From: Streptantibioticus ferralitis
GTDB taxonomy: Bacteria > Actinomycetota > Actinomycetes > Streptomycetales > Streptomycetaceae
Direction: 5' to 3'
Length of the DNA: 52,018 nucleotides
NCBI RefSeq assembly: GCF_029223525.1
Contig: NZ_JARHTQ010000043.1
Coordinates: forward strand, 1-52,018
Position 1 is the first letter of the stretch. The number at the start of each line of letters is the position of its first letter. Below are positions 32,205 to 39,497 of this stretch, in pieces. The notes beneath the pieces were generated by a model. The model saw only the letters and a list, made by a program, of their open reading frames with translations, was not told where the DNA came from and did no database searches. Both the position numbers and the translations under genes were made by a program.

Positions 32205-32843
32205 CTACTCCGTCCAGAGCAAGTACAGCGCGATGGGAGTCGGGTCGGGCGCCTTCCCGGTGATGACCCAGCGGTAGTAGTCGTGTGCGCTGACCACGTT
32301 GACCGTGATCTCGCCGTCCAGGTCGTACGGCTCAGAGACCGCACGCAAGTTCCAGGCGAACCCGAGGGGGTTGACCTGGATGATGCGCCGGCCGTGGAGG
32401 TGGGGAACAGTGCGGGCTGGTAGCGGGGTTCGACCGCCGGGGGTGCCGGGGCCCGGCGCGAGTCGACGTAGGAGGGCGTTCGGGTCGCTGGCGGGGACGG
32501 CCGCCGTAAAGGGACGCTCTGCAGATGCTTCGTAGGGCAGGCGGTGTTCGACCCATACCTGGTCGAGGGGGACTCGGCGTGCGGGGGCGGAAGTGCCGGG
32601 GGTGATGTGGGTGCGCCAGTAGTCGAGTTCTGGCACGACGTTGACCCAGCGGCCGGTTTGGTCCTGGTGGGCGTCGCCGAGGATGCGCAGGTCGTGGAGG
32701 GCTCCTAGGCCGTCGATGACGGCGAGAGCAGGCTTGCCGTGGAGTTCCGGAGGCATGTGGCGTGCGGGCACGGGGACGGCGGGGGGCGGTACGGCGCGGT
32801 ACCACTCGCCTCCCTCGATCTCCAGGTCCGGCAGTTCCTCCAT
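32205..32843 (-). CDS. Hypothetical 212-aa protein
   Basis: The ATG at 32843 (MEELPDLEIEGGEWYRAVPP) is preferred; an ATG at 32921 gives a basic extension of low coding quality. The protein is beta-rich, with repeated short motifs around HxPxLP and an ending HDYYRWVITGKAPDP. No membrane segment or catalytic motif is recognised. It lies 210 bp upstream of parA on the same strand. That gap is without obvious features. Function unknown. Confidence 0.6.
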   Translation of the reverse strand: MEELPDLEIEGGEWYRAVPPPAVPVPARHMPPELHGKPALAVIDGLGALHDLRILGDAHQDQTGRWVNVVPELDYWRTHITPGTSAPARRVPLDQVWVEHRLPYEASAERPFTAAVPASDPNALLRRLAPGPGTPGGRTPLPARTVPHLHGRRIIQVNPLGFAWNLRAVSEPYDLDGEITVNVVSAHDYYRWVITGKAPDPTPIALYLLWTE

Positions 32844-32925
32844 GTCCGCAGTATCCCGTGGGGCGTGCTTGGGCGGCAGCGGGCGCGGGGCGTATCTGCG
32901 CCGACGATGGTGGGACGGCATGCAA

Positions 32926-32967
32926 ACAGGCCCGCGTCGGTACGGGGGAGAACCGGCGCGGGCCTGT
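32926..32967 (-). terminator. Terminator of the transfer-accessory operon
   Basis: An 11-bp perfect stem (ACAGGCCCGCG with CGCGGGCCTGT) lies about 120 bp after the stop of the 33085 gene. Between them, 33014-33100 contains an unstarted coding-like tail (see findings). Confidence 0.75.
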
Positions 32968-33084
32968 GGTCACTGTGTCACGTTGCGGGGCGAGCCTGGC
33001 TGTCTTGGGCGTTATGCGTGTCGGTAGTGCTCGTAGGTGTCGATGCCGTCGCGATAGGCGGCAGGACCTCTCCCACAGCGGGGA

Positions 33085-33441
33085 TCACTGTTCGTTGGGC
33101 AGCGGGCAGGTGCTCATCGCGGCGTCGATCAGTGGTGCGAGGGTTTCCTGGCAGGCGGCGGACGCGTCGAACAGCGCGGACAGGGTGTGGTCGGGGACGG
33201 CCGAGGCCTTGGCGGCGTCGGCCAGTTCGGCGATCTGCCGGGTGGTGGCGAGGGCCTGGTCGAAGAGGGTGAGCACGCGGGCCTGGATCTGGCGCGGGGT
33301 GACCGGCTCGGGGTCGGTGCGAAAACTGCGCGGATCGAGGGTGGTGTCGATCTGTCCGGCCAACCTTGTGCCGAGGGCGTGCACGTCGCCGGTGGTTTCG
33401 GGCTCCGGCGGGCGAGGCCTGCGCAAGGGGATACGGATCAC
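33085..33441 (-). CDS. Hypothetical 118-aa protein of transfer-accessory operon
   Basis: The GTG at 33441 has GGAGGAA nine bases upstream. The start overlaps the end of a 26-codon Pro/His-rich frame beginning at the ATG within 33504-33518, which could act as a leader. The protein is helical (RQIQARVLTLFDQALATTRQ, then FDASAACQETLAPLIDAAM). No family is recognised. It is the last gene of the minus-strand series that starts at the 35.3-kb promoter. Confidence 0.6.
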   Translation of the reverse strand: MIRIPLRRPRPPEPETTGDVHALGTRLAGQIDTTLDPRSFRTDPEPVTPRQIQARVLTLFDQALATTRQIAELADAAKASAVPDHTLSALFDASAACQETLAPLIDAAMSTCPLPNEQ

Positions 33442-33491
33442 GGTGGATTCCTCCGGTGGTGCGAAGGGGGTGGGGAGGGGGTGGGGAGGGG

Positions 33492-33540
33492 CCGGAGCAC
33501 GGGGTGTTGGGCAGACATGCGGTCGTCTCCCGTGCTCCGG
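33492..33540 (-). terminator. Hairpin with TGTTGGGC motif in its loop
   Basis: A 12-bp perfect stem (CCGGAGCACGGG with CCCGTGCTCCGG) has a 25-nt loop containing TGTTGGGCAGACA (33505-33517). It lies 18 bp after the stop of the 33559 gene. Confidence 0.75.
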
Positions 33541-33558
33541 CGGTCGGTGGGGTTCAGG

Positions 33559-33882
33559 TCAGCGTGTGGAGGCAAGCCAGAGCTCGAACCGGTGTTGTTT
33601 CCAGGTGAAACGCGCGCTGAGGTAGCGACGGCCGCCGGGGCGCTGTCGGACGGCGAGGGTGCCGCCGCACAGCCGGTGCGTCTGGCGCAGGATGCTGACG
33701 GCGGAGTCGCCGCGGTCACCGAACTGTCCGCGGACGAGGCCGTCTTCGATCTCCCAGCGGGCCATGGGCGGCAGTTGAGCGCCGTAGGTGTCGAGGAGGT
33801 CTGTGAGGGCGCGGACGGCGGCGATGGTGCGGGCGATGTCCTGATCAGCGTGCGGGCTGCAGGTGGTGTCCATGGCGGTCAC
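33559..33882 (-). CDS. Hypothetical 107-aa protein
   Basis: The GTG at 33882 overlaps the stop of the preceding gene; an ATG lies three codons later. The sequence is helical at first (DIARTIAAVRALTDLLD) and then beta-rich (GGTLAVRQRPGGRRYLSARF). Only one short Cys-containing segment (RLCGGTL) is seen. It is part of the coupled minus-strand series 35224 to 33085. Not recognised. Confidence 0.6.
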   Translation of the reverse strand: MTAMDTTCSPHADQDIARTIAAVRALTDLLDTYGAQLPPMARWEIEDGLVRGQFGDRGDSAVSILRQTHRLCGGTLAVRQRPGGRRYLSARFTWKQHRFELWLASTR

Positions 33883-34478
33883 CGCGTCGTGGTGGGCTGG
33901 CTGAGGTCGCACAGCCGTAGCCACAGCTTCCGGGCTGCGGCGTCGGCGAAGTGGTGCCATGCCTCGGCGCGACCTGCCCAATCGTCGAAGGAGCGGCCGC
34001 CGCCGATGCCGCCGTCGGCGGGTGTCCGTTCGGCTGCGGCTGCTTTCTCGTAGGCCTCGGCCAGTGCGGGGACGACAGTGGCTGGGGAGGGCACGAAGTC
34101 GGTGACGGAGACGGCCGCTTGGCGGGGTGTTTGCCCGGCGTGGAGGGCGAGGAGGGAGGAGGCGGTTCCGTAGGCGTAGGCGTAGGCCGCACGGTTCCAC
34201 ACGCGGCTCAGGCTCATCGCGAGACCGTGATGGGAGAAGGCGACCTCGGCCAGCGTGCCGGCGTAGGGATGGTGCGGCGCGCCGCCCTGCAGCACGATGG
34301 CGGAGAACAGCGTGTGGTGGTCGGCGTTGATGTGGATGGCGTCGGTCTCGGAGCGCAGCGCGGTGGCCGTGCGCAGTGCGGTGCGGAAGGCGCTGCGAGA
34401 GCGGATGGTCGCCGCTTTGAGGGATTCGATGCTGCCTGCGAGTTCGGCAGGCCAGCGGGGGGTGTCGGACATGAGCAT
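33879..34478 (-). CDS. Hypothetical 199-aa helical protein
   Basis: The ATG at 34478 (MLMSDTPRWPAEL) has AGGGAG upstream; the 150 codons before it are noise from the antisense of other genes. The protein is strongly helical (SIESLKAATIRSRSAFRTAL, then AVSVTDFVPSPATVVPALAE) and has a Gly-rich turn (DGGIGGGRSFDDWAGR). It may be a cytoplasmic transfer-accessory protein. Just upstream lies CCCTG-GTGTTGGG-CAGGG, a small hairpin of the GTTGGGC family. Confidence 0.6.
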   Translation of the reverse strand: MLMSDTPRWPAELAGSIESLKAATIRSRSAFRTALRTATALRSETDAIHINADHHTLFSAIVLQGGAPHHPYAGTLAEVAFSHHGLAMSLSRVWNRAAYAYAYGTASSLLALHAGQTPRQAAVSVTDFVPSPATVVPALAEAYEKAAAAERTPADGGIGGGRSFDDWAGRAEAWHHFADAAARKLWLRLCDLSQPTTTR

Positions 34479-34578
34479 TGCTCCCTGGTGTTGGGCAGGG
34501 TGTGCGGGTGGATCGGTCAGCTCGGCGGGCGTCCGGTGGTGAGTCGGGCGTGGTGTTCCCGGTCGAGCCGTTTGAGGG

Positions 34579-34983
34579 TCAGCCGCTCTTGGCGGTGAGC
34601 GTGGAGACGGTCGAGCCGCTGATGCCGAGGAGAGTGCCTGCGTCCCGGACGGACATGTTGCGGTCGACCATGATGCGCGCGAGCGGCCCGGCGGCCGTGC
34701 GCGCCTCCTCGGCCAGACGGTCAGCGGCATCGCGCAGTTCGCGGGCCTTGGTGACCCGCGCGTCCAGGTCGGGGTCGCCGAGAGAGCGGGTGACCTCCAG
34801 CCGCAGAGCCTCGACTGCGAGCCCCTGCGACTGGGCGATGGCATCGGCCACGTGCCGCTCCAACTGACTGAGCGAGCGGTTGACGGCGTTGACCTGCGGC
34901 AACTCGTCAACCTTTGCGCTCCACCTGCCCGTCGGCCCGAAGACCAGACGGACATGGAAGGTGGTGTTGGATGCGGCGGTCAT
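34579..34983 (-). CDS. HTH protein with HicB-like N-terminus
   Basis: The 134-aa protein starts MTAASNTTFHVRLVF and its first 50 residues (GRWSAKVDELPQVNAVNRSL) resemble the partial RNase-H-like fold of HicB antitoxins. The C-terminal part (RNMSVRDAGTLLGISGSTVS) is a helix-turn-helix. No HicA-like toxin is adjacent, so it is more probably a regulator, perhaps of the transfer genes, than half of a toxin-antitoxin pair. It sits 4 bp after the stop of the 34988 gene. Confidence 0.65.
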   Translation of the reverse strand: MTAASNTTFHVRLVFGPTGRWSAKVDELPQVNAVNRSLSQLERHVADAIAQSQGLAVEALRLEVTRSLGDPDLDARVTKARELRDAADRLAEEARTAAGPLARIMVDRNMSVRDAGTLLGISGSTVSTLTAKSG

Positions 34984-34987
34984 GGGA

Positions 34988-35224
34988 TCAGGCGGTCCTC
35001 TCGATGAGTACCCCGGCGACGCGGGCGACTTCGAGCAAGTCGTCGTCCTCGGTGCCGGGGGCGGCGGTGAGGCGGCGGACCCGGTCGGACAAGGCGGGCA
35101 GAACGTCGGCAGCGGCGGTCAGCACCGAGATGTCGTCGGGGGCGGTGGCCAACTCCGCGAGGATCATCGCGCAGTCCTTGGCCTGTTGGGGCTCGATTCC
35201 GGCCTCAGGGGTGATGGTGGACAA
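34988..35224 (-). CDS. Small hypothetical protein, first gene after the 35.3-kb promoter
   Basis: The 78-aa product starts at the TTG at 35224 with AGAGGTG upstream; frames reaching 35362 run through the promoter. It is acidic and helical (QQAKDCAMILAELATAPDD, then VLTAAADVLPALSDRVRRL). It heads the coupled series that leads through 34579, 33879, 33559 and 33085. Function unknown. Confidence 0.6.
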   Translation of the reverse strand: MSTITPEAGIEPQQAKDCAMILAELATAPDDISVLTAAADVLPALSDRVRRLTAAPGTEDDDLLEVARVAGVLIERTA

Positions 35225-35294
35225 TGGGGCACCTCTTTGTTGAGGGCGGGGCGCGGCGATCGTTGGGAAGCGGGAGCCGCGCCCTGCGTGGTGA

Positions 35295-35364
35295 GGGGGT
35301 GTCGGAGAAACCGACACCCCCATACTGTTTAGCGGCTGGACACTTGTCAATCGCCTGGACACTT
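35295..35364 (-). promoter_or_regulatory. Promoter with operator repeats and leader hairpin
   Basis: On the minus strand TTGACA (35345-35350) is followed after exactly 17 bp by CAGTAT (35322-35327). The -35 box lies between two direct repeats AAGTGTCCAG (35336-35345 and 35355-35364), 19 bp apart, which look like repressor sites. An 11-bp perfect hairpin (35295-35305/35311-35321, loop AGAAA) begins near the start of transcription and may also terminate the upstream 35450 gene. Confidence 0.65.
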
Positions 35365-35449
35365 CCGTGTCGGTGTGTCGGCCACGCCATCCAGTCAGCG
35401 GTCTTCACCGGTTCACCGGCAGGCATCCGGCTTCTCGTTGTTCGGGGCT

Positions 35450-36496
35450 CTATCCCCCCAGGGGGAGGGGCTTGAGGGCGTTCTGCGGCAACCGGCCGAA
35501 TTTCAGCCCCTCTTGAGTGGCGTTGTAGGGCCGCACCCGCACATCCAGCCCTGTGTGCGGTGCCTCGACCAGAGTGCCCGGGGCCACCACCATCATGACG
35601 TGACCAGGTCCGGGCCCTTGTTCGTTCCAACCCGAGAAAACAAGGTCGCCGGGCTGTTCCTGACCGCTGGGTACCGGCAGGGCGATGCTGTACATCTCTT
35701 GGCTGGTGCGGACGTTGAGCTGGTATCCGGCCTTACGCCAGGCGTAGATGACCAGTCCTGAGCAGTCGAAGGAGTCAGGGCCGGTCGCGCCCCACTCATA
35801 CGGCTTGCCCACCTGTTGTAGTGCGGTGTTGAGGACCTGATTGACCGCGGCCGAGCTGGTGGCGCCGACGGGTGCGCACCCGTCGCTGCTGATCTGCTGG
35901 GTGCCGGACGGGGCGACCGCGCCGACGATCTGCACGGCCTGCTGCTCGTGCGCGGCGTAGGCGTTGGGGAACCCGGAGGCCTGCACCGCCTGGGCCGCCT
36001 GCGTCACGGACATGTCCTGCCAGTTGGGGACTTTGAGCAGATGGGCGTAGAAGTTCCTGCTCGCGTACTGCGGGTCCATGATCTGGTCGCGGGATCCCCA
36101 GCCGGCGGACGGCCGCTGCTGGAACAGCCCAAGCGAGTCCAGGTCGCCGTGATCCAAGTTGTGCAGATCGCTTTCCTGCAGGGCGGTAGCTATGGCGACG
36201 ATCTGACCCTTCAGAGGCACGCCCATACCTACTCCGACACCGACAATGATCTGGGAATTGCGGACCTGATCGGTGTCGAGTCCGAGGCCTCCGGTGTTCT
36301 TGTCGCCAGTCAGAGAGACGCCGTTCACCGCGCAGTCGACGTTCGACATGCCCGTGGTGGCGTTGCTGGAGGAAAGCCAGCCTCCGGCGGCCACGACGGC
36401 CACCAGGACGGCGGATGCCGCCCCGGTGGCCGCTATCGCCAGCATCCGGCGACCGACCGGTGAGGTGGCCGCCCAGGCGGCGGGAGCTGCCATCAC
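35450..36496 (-). CDS. NlpC/P60 cell-wall hydrolase of the conjugation system
   Basis: The 348-aa protein has an N-terminal membrane anchor (about residues 17-40), then a lysozyme-like region (ATALQESDLHNLDHG; DSLGLFQQRPSAGWG) at about 105-160. A C-terminal NlpC/P60 domain has its Cys in DSFDCSGLVIYAW near 250 and His in GPGHVMMVV. Two-domain muramidase-peptidase proteins of this kind (TcpG/PrgK-like) open the cell wall for Gram-positive conjugation. The start (GTG 36496 or ATG 36493) overlaps the previous stop. It is the last gene of the Mpf operon. Confidence 0.85.
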   Translation of the reverse strand: MMAAPAAWAATSPVGRRMLAIAATGAASAVLVAVVAAGGWLSSSNATTGMSNVDCAVNGVSLTGDKNTGGLGLDTDQVRNSQIIVGVGVGMGVPLKGQIVAIATALQESDLHNLDHGDLDSLGLFQQRPSAGWGSRDQIMDPQYASRNFYAHLLKVPNWQDMSVTQAAQAVQASGFPNAYAAHEQQAVQIVGAVAPSGTQQISSDGCAPVGATSSAAVNQVLNTALQQVGKPYEWGATGPDSFDCSGLVIYAWRKAGYQLNVRTSQEMYSIALPVPSGQEQPGDLVFSGWNEQGPGPGHVMMVVAPGTLVEAPHTGLDVRVRPYNATQEGLKFGRLPQNALKPLPLGG

Positions 36497-37032
36497 TCCG
36501 CCGCCTGGGCACCCGGCCGCAGGTCACTGACCTGCCATCCGCCGGTGCCGTCTGCGGTCAGCGTGACCGAGACGGTGCCGCCGTCGGTGGGCACCGCGAC
36601 CGAGGTCTGGTCGCTGCTGCCGGTGTCGGTGAGCTTCAGTGTTCCGGTGATCTTTGTGGCGTGGACGTTGGAGGGATCGACGCTGCCCAGGGAGTTGGCG
36701 AAGTCGGTGGTGGCGTACCGGGTGACGCCAGCCAGCCACTCGTCCTTCTGGGCGGGGTGGGATGCCCAGGCGGTCACGAACGCCCGCGCGGTGTCGATGG
36801 CTTGTGAGTAGTTGGTCGCGGTCGACGAGGGGGAGGCCGAGGTGTCCGGTGATGTGCTGGCCGGTGCGGAGGTGGGGGAGGACCCGGCGGGGGCGGCGTG
36901 CCGGTGCCCTGTCCCGGAGTGGTTGATCGCGCTGACCGCGATGAGGACCGCGATGACGGCGATGGTGCTGACGAGCAGCCGCTTGGCGCTGTAGAGGGGC
37001 CAACGCCAGGCCTGTCCGAGCAGATCACGCAC
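36493..37032 (-). CDS. Membrane-anchored VirB8/TcpC-like conjugation protein
   Basis: The 179-aa protein has one transmembrane helix at about 20-38 (LLVSTIAVIAVLIAVSA), a Ser/Thr/Pro-rich extracellular linker and a C-terminal domain (FVTAWASHPAQKDEWLAGV, then GGTVSVTLTADGTGGWQVSD) with the NTF2-like pattern of VirB8/TcpC proteins. It would form part of the envelope channel. The GTG at 37032 overlaps the preceding stop (TAGTG). The assignment rests on topology and operon place more than on sequence. Confidence 0.65.
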   Translation of the reverse strand: MRDLLGQAWRWPLYSAKRLLVSTIAVIAVLIAVSAINHSGTGHRHAAPAGSSPTSAPASTSPDTSASPSSTATNYSQAIDTARAFVTAWASHPAQKDEWLAGVTRYATTDFANSLGSVDPSNVHATKITGTLKLTDTGSSDQTSVAVPTDGGTVSVTLTADGTGGWQVSDLRPGAQAAE

Positions 37033-39497
37033 TATCGGTCTCCCTCGGGTTCACCCAGGCCGAGGCTGGGGTGCTGGCGCTGGCTGGGGTCGGGGGTGCG
37101 GTCGTCGCGGACGACGTATCCGCGGTCGTCGGGGTTGTACAGGACGTAGACCTGGTGGCCGTCCGGGTCCGCCTGGGGCTGGACCACGCGCGGGTGCGAT
37201 ACGGGCTGCACCGCGTCATCGGTTTGCTGTGGCTCGGCGGTAGCGGAGCCGGAGGGCAGTTGGGGCGCCCTGGCGGGCGCGGGAATGGCGGGCGCCGGAC
37301 GGGGGCTGGGCAGCGGGGCGTTGCCGACCGGGCCGGTGGGCGCGCCGCTGCTTCGGTGGCCGTTTGCGGTCGGTGCTGAGGTGTTGGCGGGTGGCAGGGA
37401 GTTGCCGCTGCGTACGGGGTCGGCCTCCCAGACCTCCCAGCCGTCGACGTCCCAGATGCCGTCGCCGAGGGGCTGGTGGCGTCCGGTGCCGTGGGGGGCG
37501 CTGGGGATGGTGTCGGTCTCGTAATCCCCGTACAAGTCCGGGCTGCCGCCGCCGTTGTTCCTGGGGCCGCCGGGCGGCGGGGTGGGGTTGTTGCCGGAGG
37601 TGCTGGCGCCGGTGCTGGAGTCCCACCAGTCGCCCCAGTTGGGCTGACGGCCGCCGCCGTAGCCGGTCTCCTCTGGGCGAGTTTGGGATTCGACGGTGTC
37701 GTTGAGATCGTCGATCGCGCCGGTGTTGCGGCGCATGAGTTTGCGCATGTAACGGGTGGTCAGGTAGTGCTGGGCGGCCGACTTGGCGAACCGGCCCGGC
37801 GCGCCGAGCGGGCTGACGCTTTCAGTGGCCCAGTCGCGGTTCGGGTTGACCATCACCATGAAGCGCCGGAAGGGCTTGGACAGCGCCCACAGGACCACGT
37901 CGATGATCAGGAGTAGGACGATCTGCATCCAGCCGGGGATACCGCTGTTGGACGCCATGATCTTCTCGGTGGCCAGGACGGACAGCCCCCCGCACAAGCT
38001 GAACAGGGGCACGTTGATGACGGCGGCCATGATGGAGGTGAAGGCGTTGCGGACGACGCCGGAGGTGCGCTCGTGCGCGCCGACGACGCAGGCCGCGGGC
38101 AGCAGGATGATCACAAATCGGATCAGCAGCAGACCACCGAAGATGATCAGATCGGCGAGCAAAGAGTAGGTGTTGGCCGCGATCGATCCGAAGCAGCTCA
38201 TCACGGCGGCACCGAGCCGTCCGGGGGTGTGGCCGGTCAGGTGCCCGTAGGCGGCCGGATCCTCCTTTTGGATGGTGGCGGCGATCGCCTGGAACTGCTT
38301 GTTCTTGGTGGCGACGACCTTCTGCCGGTCCGCTTGCGGGAGCCGGTCCTCAGCCCAGGTCAGCGCCTGGGAGTCGAACAGAGCCATGCCGTACTTCTGG
38401 GCGGTGGGGCTGGTGGAGCTGCCCAACTCGCCGCGTAGCCACTGCTCATACAGCACGCTGCGCACCAACATGTTGCCGTGTGCGGTGGCCGGGGCCTGGT
38501 CGCCGCTGCCGTCGCCGTTGCCGCTTTGGGCCAGGTGCTGGTCGATCTGCCCGACCGTGCTCTTGATCGTGGAGTCGGCGAAGTGCGAGGCCTGGATGGG
38601 GTACGAGAAAACGCCGGCCGCGACCGTCATGACGATCAACGCCCATCCGGCGCCCGACAGGGCGCGCGGCAGGTCGCGCTTGCGGGCCTGGAAGACCAGG
38701 ATTCCGCCGAGCAGGACGAGCGAGGGACCGATCCAGGGGTCGAAGATGGCCTCGTGAACGGCCTTGGTGGCCTGCTCGATCATCGGGTCGAGGCTGCCGA
38801 GGAAGGAAGGGTCGGTGACCTTCTGGCGCATCTGGACGGTCAACGCGGTCCACGTCTTCGCCCACGTGAACACGTCATTGGCCATCCAGTTCTCGAACGC
38901 CCCGTTGGGATCGCGGACGGAGCCGCCGCACCCCAGGTCATAGGTGTTCCAATGCAATCCCGCATAGCCGTACTGCTCGTACAGGTGAGAGGTGGCGTCC
39001 TTGGCGCCGGGATCTCGTGGGGTGGGGGTGCGGGCCGGGCCGGAGTCGATCCCGCCGAGGATGCCGTCGCCGGGTGCCTCAAGCGGTGGCGGGGACTTGC
39101 AGTCGCCCGTGATGTTGTCCAGCAGGCCACCGCCGCCGTTGTCACCACCGCCGATCCCCTTGCAGTACGCGCTGATCGGGCCGGCATCCGCGCACGGCTT
39201 GCCGTTGCTGTCGGTGCCCTGCGGTGGTTTGCAGAACTGCTTGGCGACCCCGGACAGCTGGTCGCAAGGGTTGTTGCTCCCGCCGCCCTTGTTGGCGTCC
39301 TTTTGGGCCTGCTTCTCGCAGGCCTGCTTGAGTGCCGGGCTGATCACGTCGACACACGGGTCAGGCTTGGGGTCGGCATGGGTCGTGGGTGCCATCGGCC
39401 CCATGACCATCAACAAAGGCGCGGCGAGCATCATCACGATGCTCATCACGACGCCGATGCGCCCGACGCGCAGCCGCCTTGTCACGGAACGGAGCAT
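37032..39497 (-). CDS. Polytopic VirB6/TrbL-like conjugation protein
   Basis: The ATG at 39497 shares a base with the previous stop, giving 821 aa. A signal-like helix (about 12-38) is followed by a Cys-containing extracellular segment (PCVDVISPALKQACEKQ). Several membrane helices lie between about 240 and 560 (SLVLLGGILVFQARKR, LIIFGGLLLIRFVIILL, MQIVLLLIIDVVLWAL), and a long disordered Pro/Gly-rich cytoplasmic tail follows. This is the layout of VirB6-type channel proteins in actinomycete transfer loci. It is coupled to the VirB4-like ATPase gene. Confidence 0.8.
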   Translation of the reverse strand: MLRSVTRRLRVGRIGVVMSIVMMLAAPLLMVMGPMAPTTHADPKPDPCVDVISPALKQACEKQAQKDANKGGGSNNPCDQLSGVAKQFCKPPQGTDSNGKPCADAGPISAYCKGIGGGDNGGGGLLDNITGDCKSPPPLEAPGDGILGGIDSGPARTPTPRDPGAKDATSHLYEQYGYAGLHWNTYDLGCGGSVRDPNGAFENWMANDVFTWAKTWTALTVQMRQKVTDPSFLGSLDPMIEQATKAVHEAIFDPWIGPSLVLLGGILVFQARKRDLPRALSGAGWALIVMTVAAGVFSYPIQASHFADSTIKSTVGQIDQHLAQSGNGDGSGDQAPATAHGNMLVRSVLYEQWLRGELGSSTSPTAQKYGMALFDSQALTWAEDRLPQADRQKVVATKNKQFQAIAATIQKEDPAAYGHLTGHTPGRLGAAVMSCFGSIAANTYSLLADLIIFGGLLLIRFVIILLPAACVVGAHERTSGVVRNAFTSIMAAVINVPLFSLCGGLSVLATEKIMASNSGIPGWMQIVLLLIIDVVLWALSKPFRRFMVMVNPNRDWATESVSPLGAPGRFAKSAAQHYLTTRYMRKLMRRNTGAIDDLNDTVESQTRPEETGYGGGRQPNWGDWWDSSTGASTSGNNPTPPPGGPRNNGGGSPDLYGDYETDTIPSAPHGTGRHQPLGDGIWDVDGWEVWEADPVRSGNSLPPANTSAPTANGHRSSGAPTGPVGNAPLPSPRPAPAIPAPARAPQLPSGSATAEPQQTDDAVQPVSHPRVVQPQADPDGHQVYVLYNPDDRGYVVRDDRTPDPSQRQHPSLGLGEPEGDR

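Noticed and set aside
34579-35224. HicAB or other toxin-antitoxin pair
   Set aside because: The HicB-like protein has an HTH, but the adjacent 78-aa acidic protein does not resemble a toxin.
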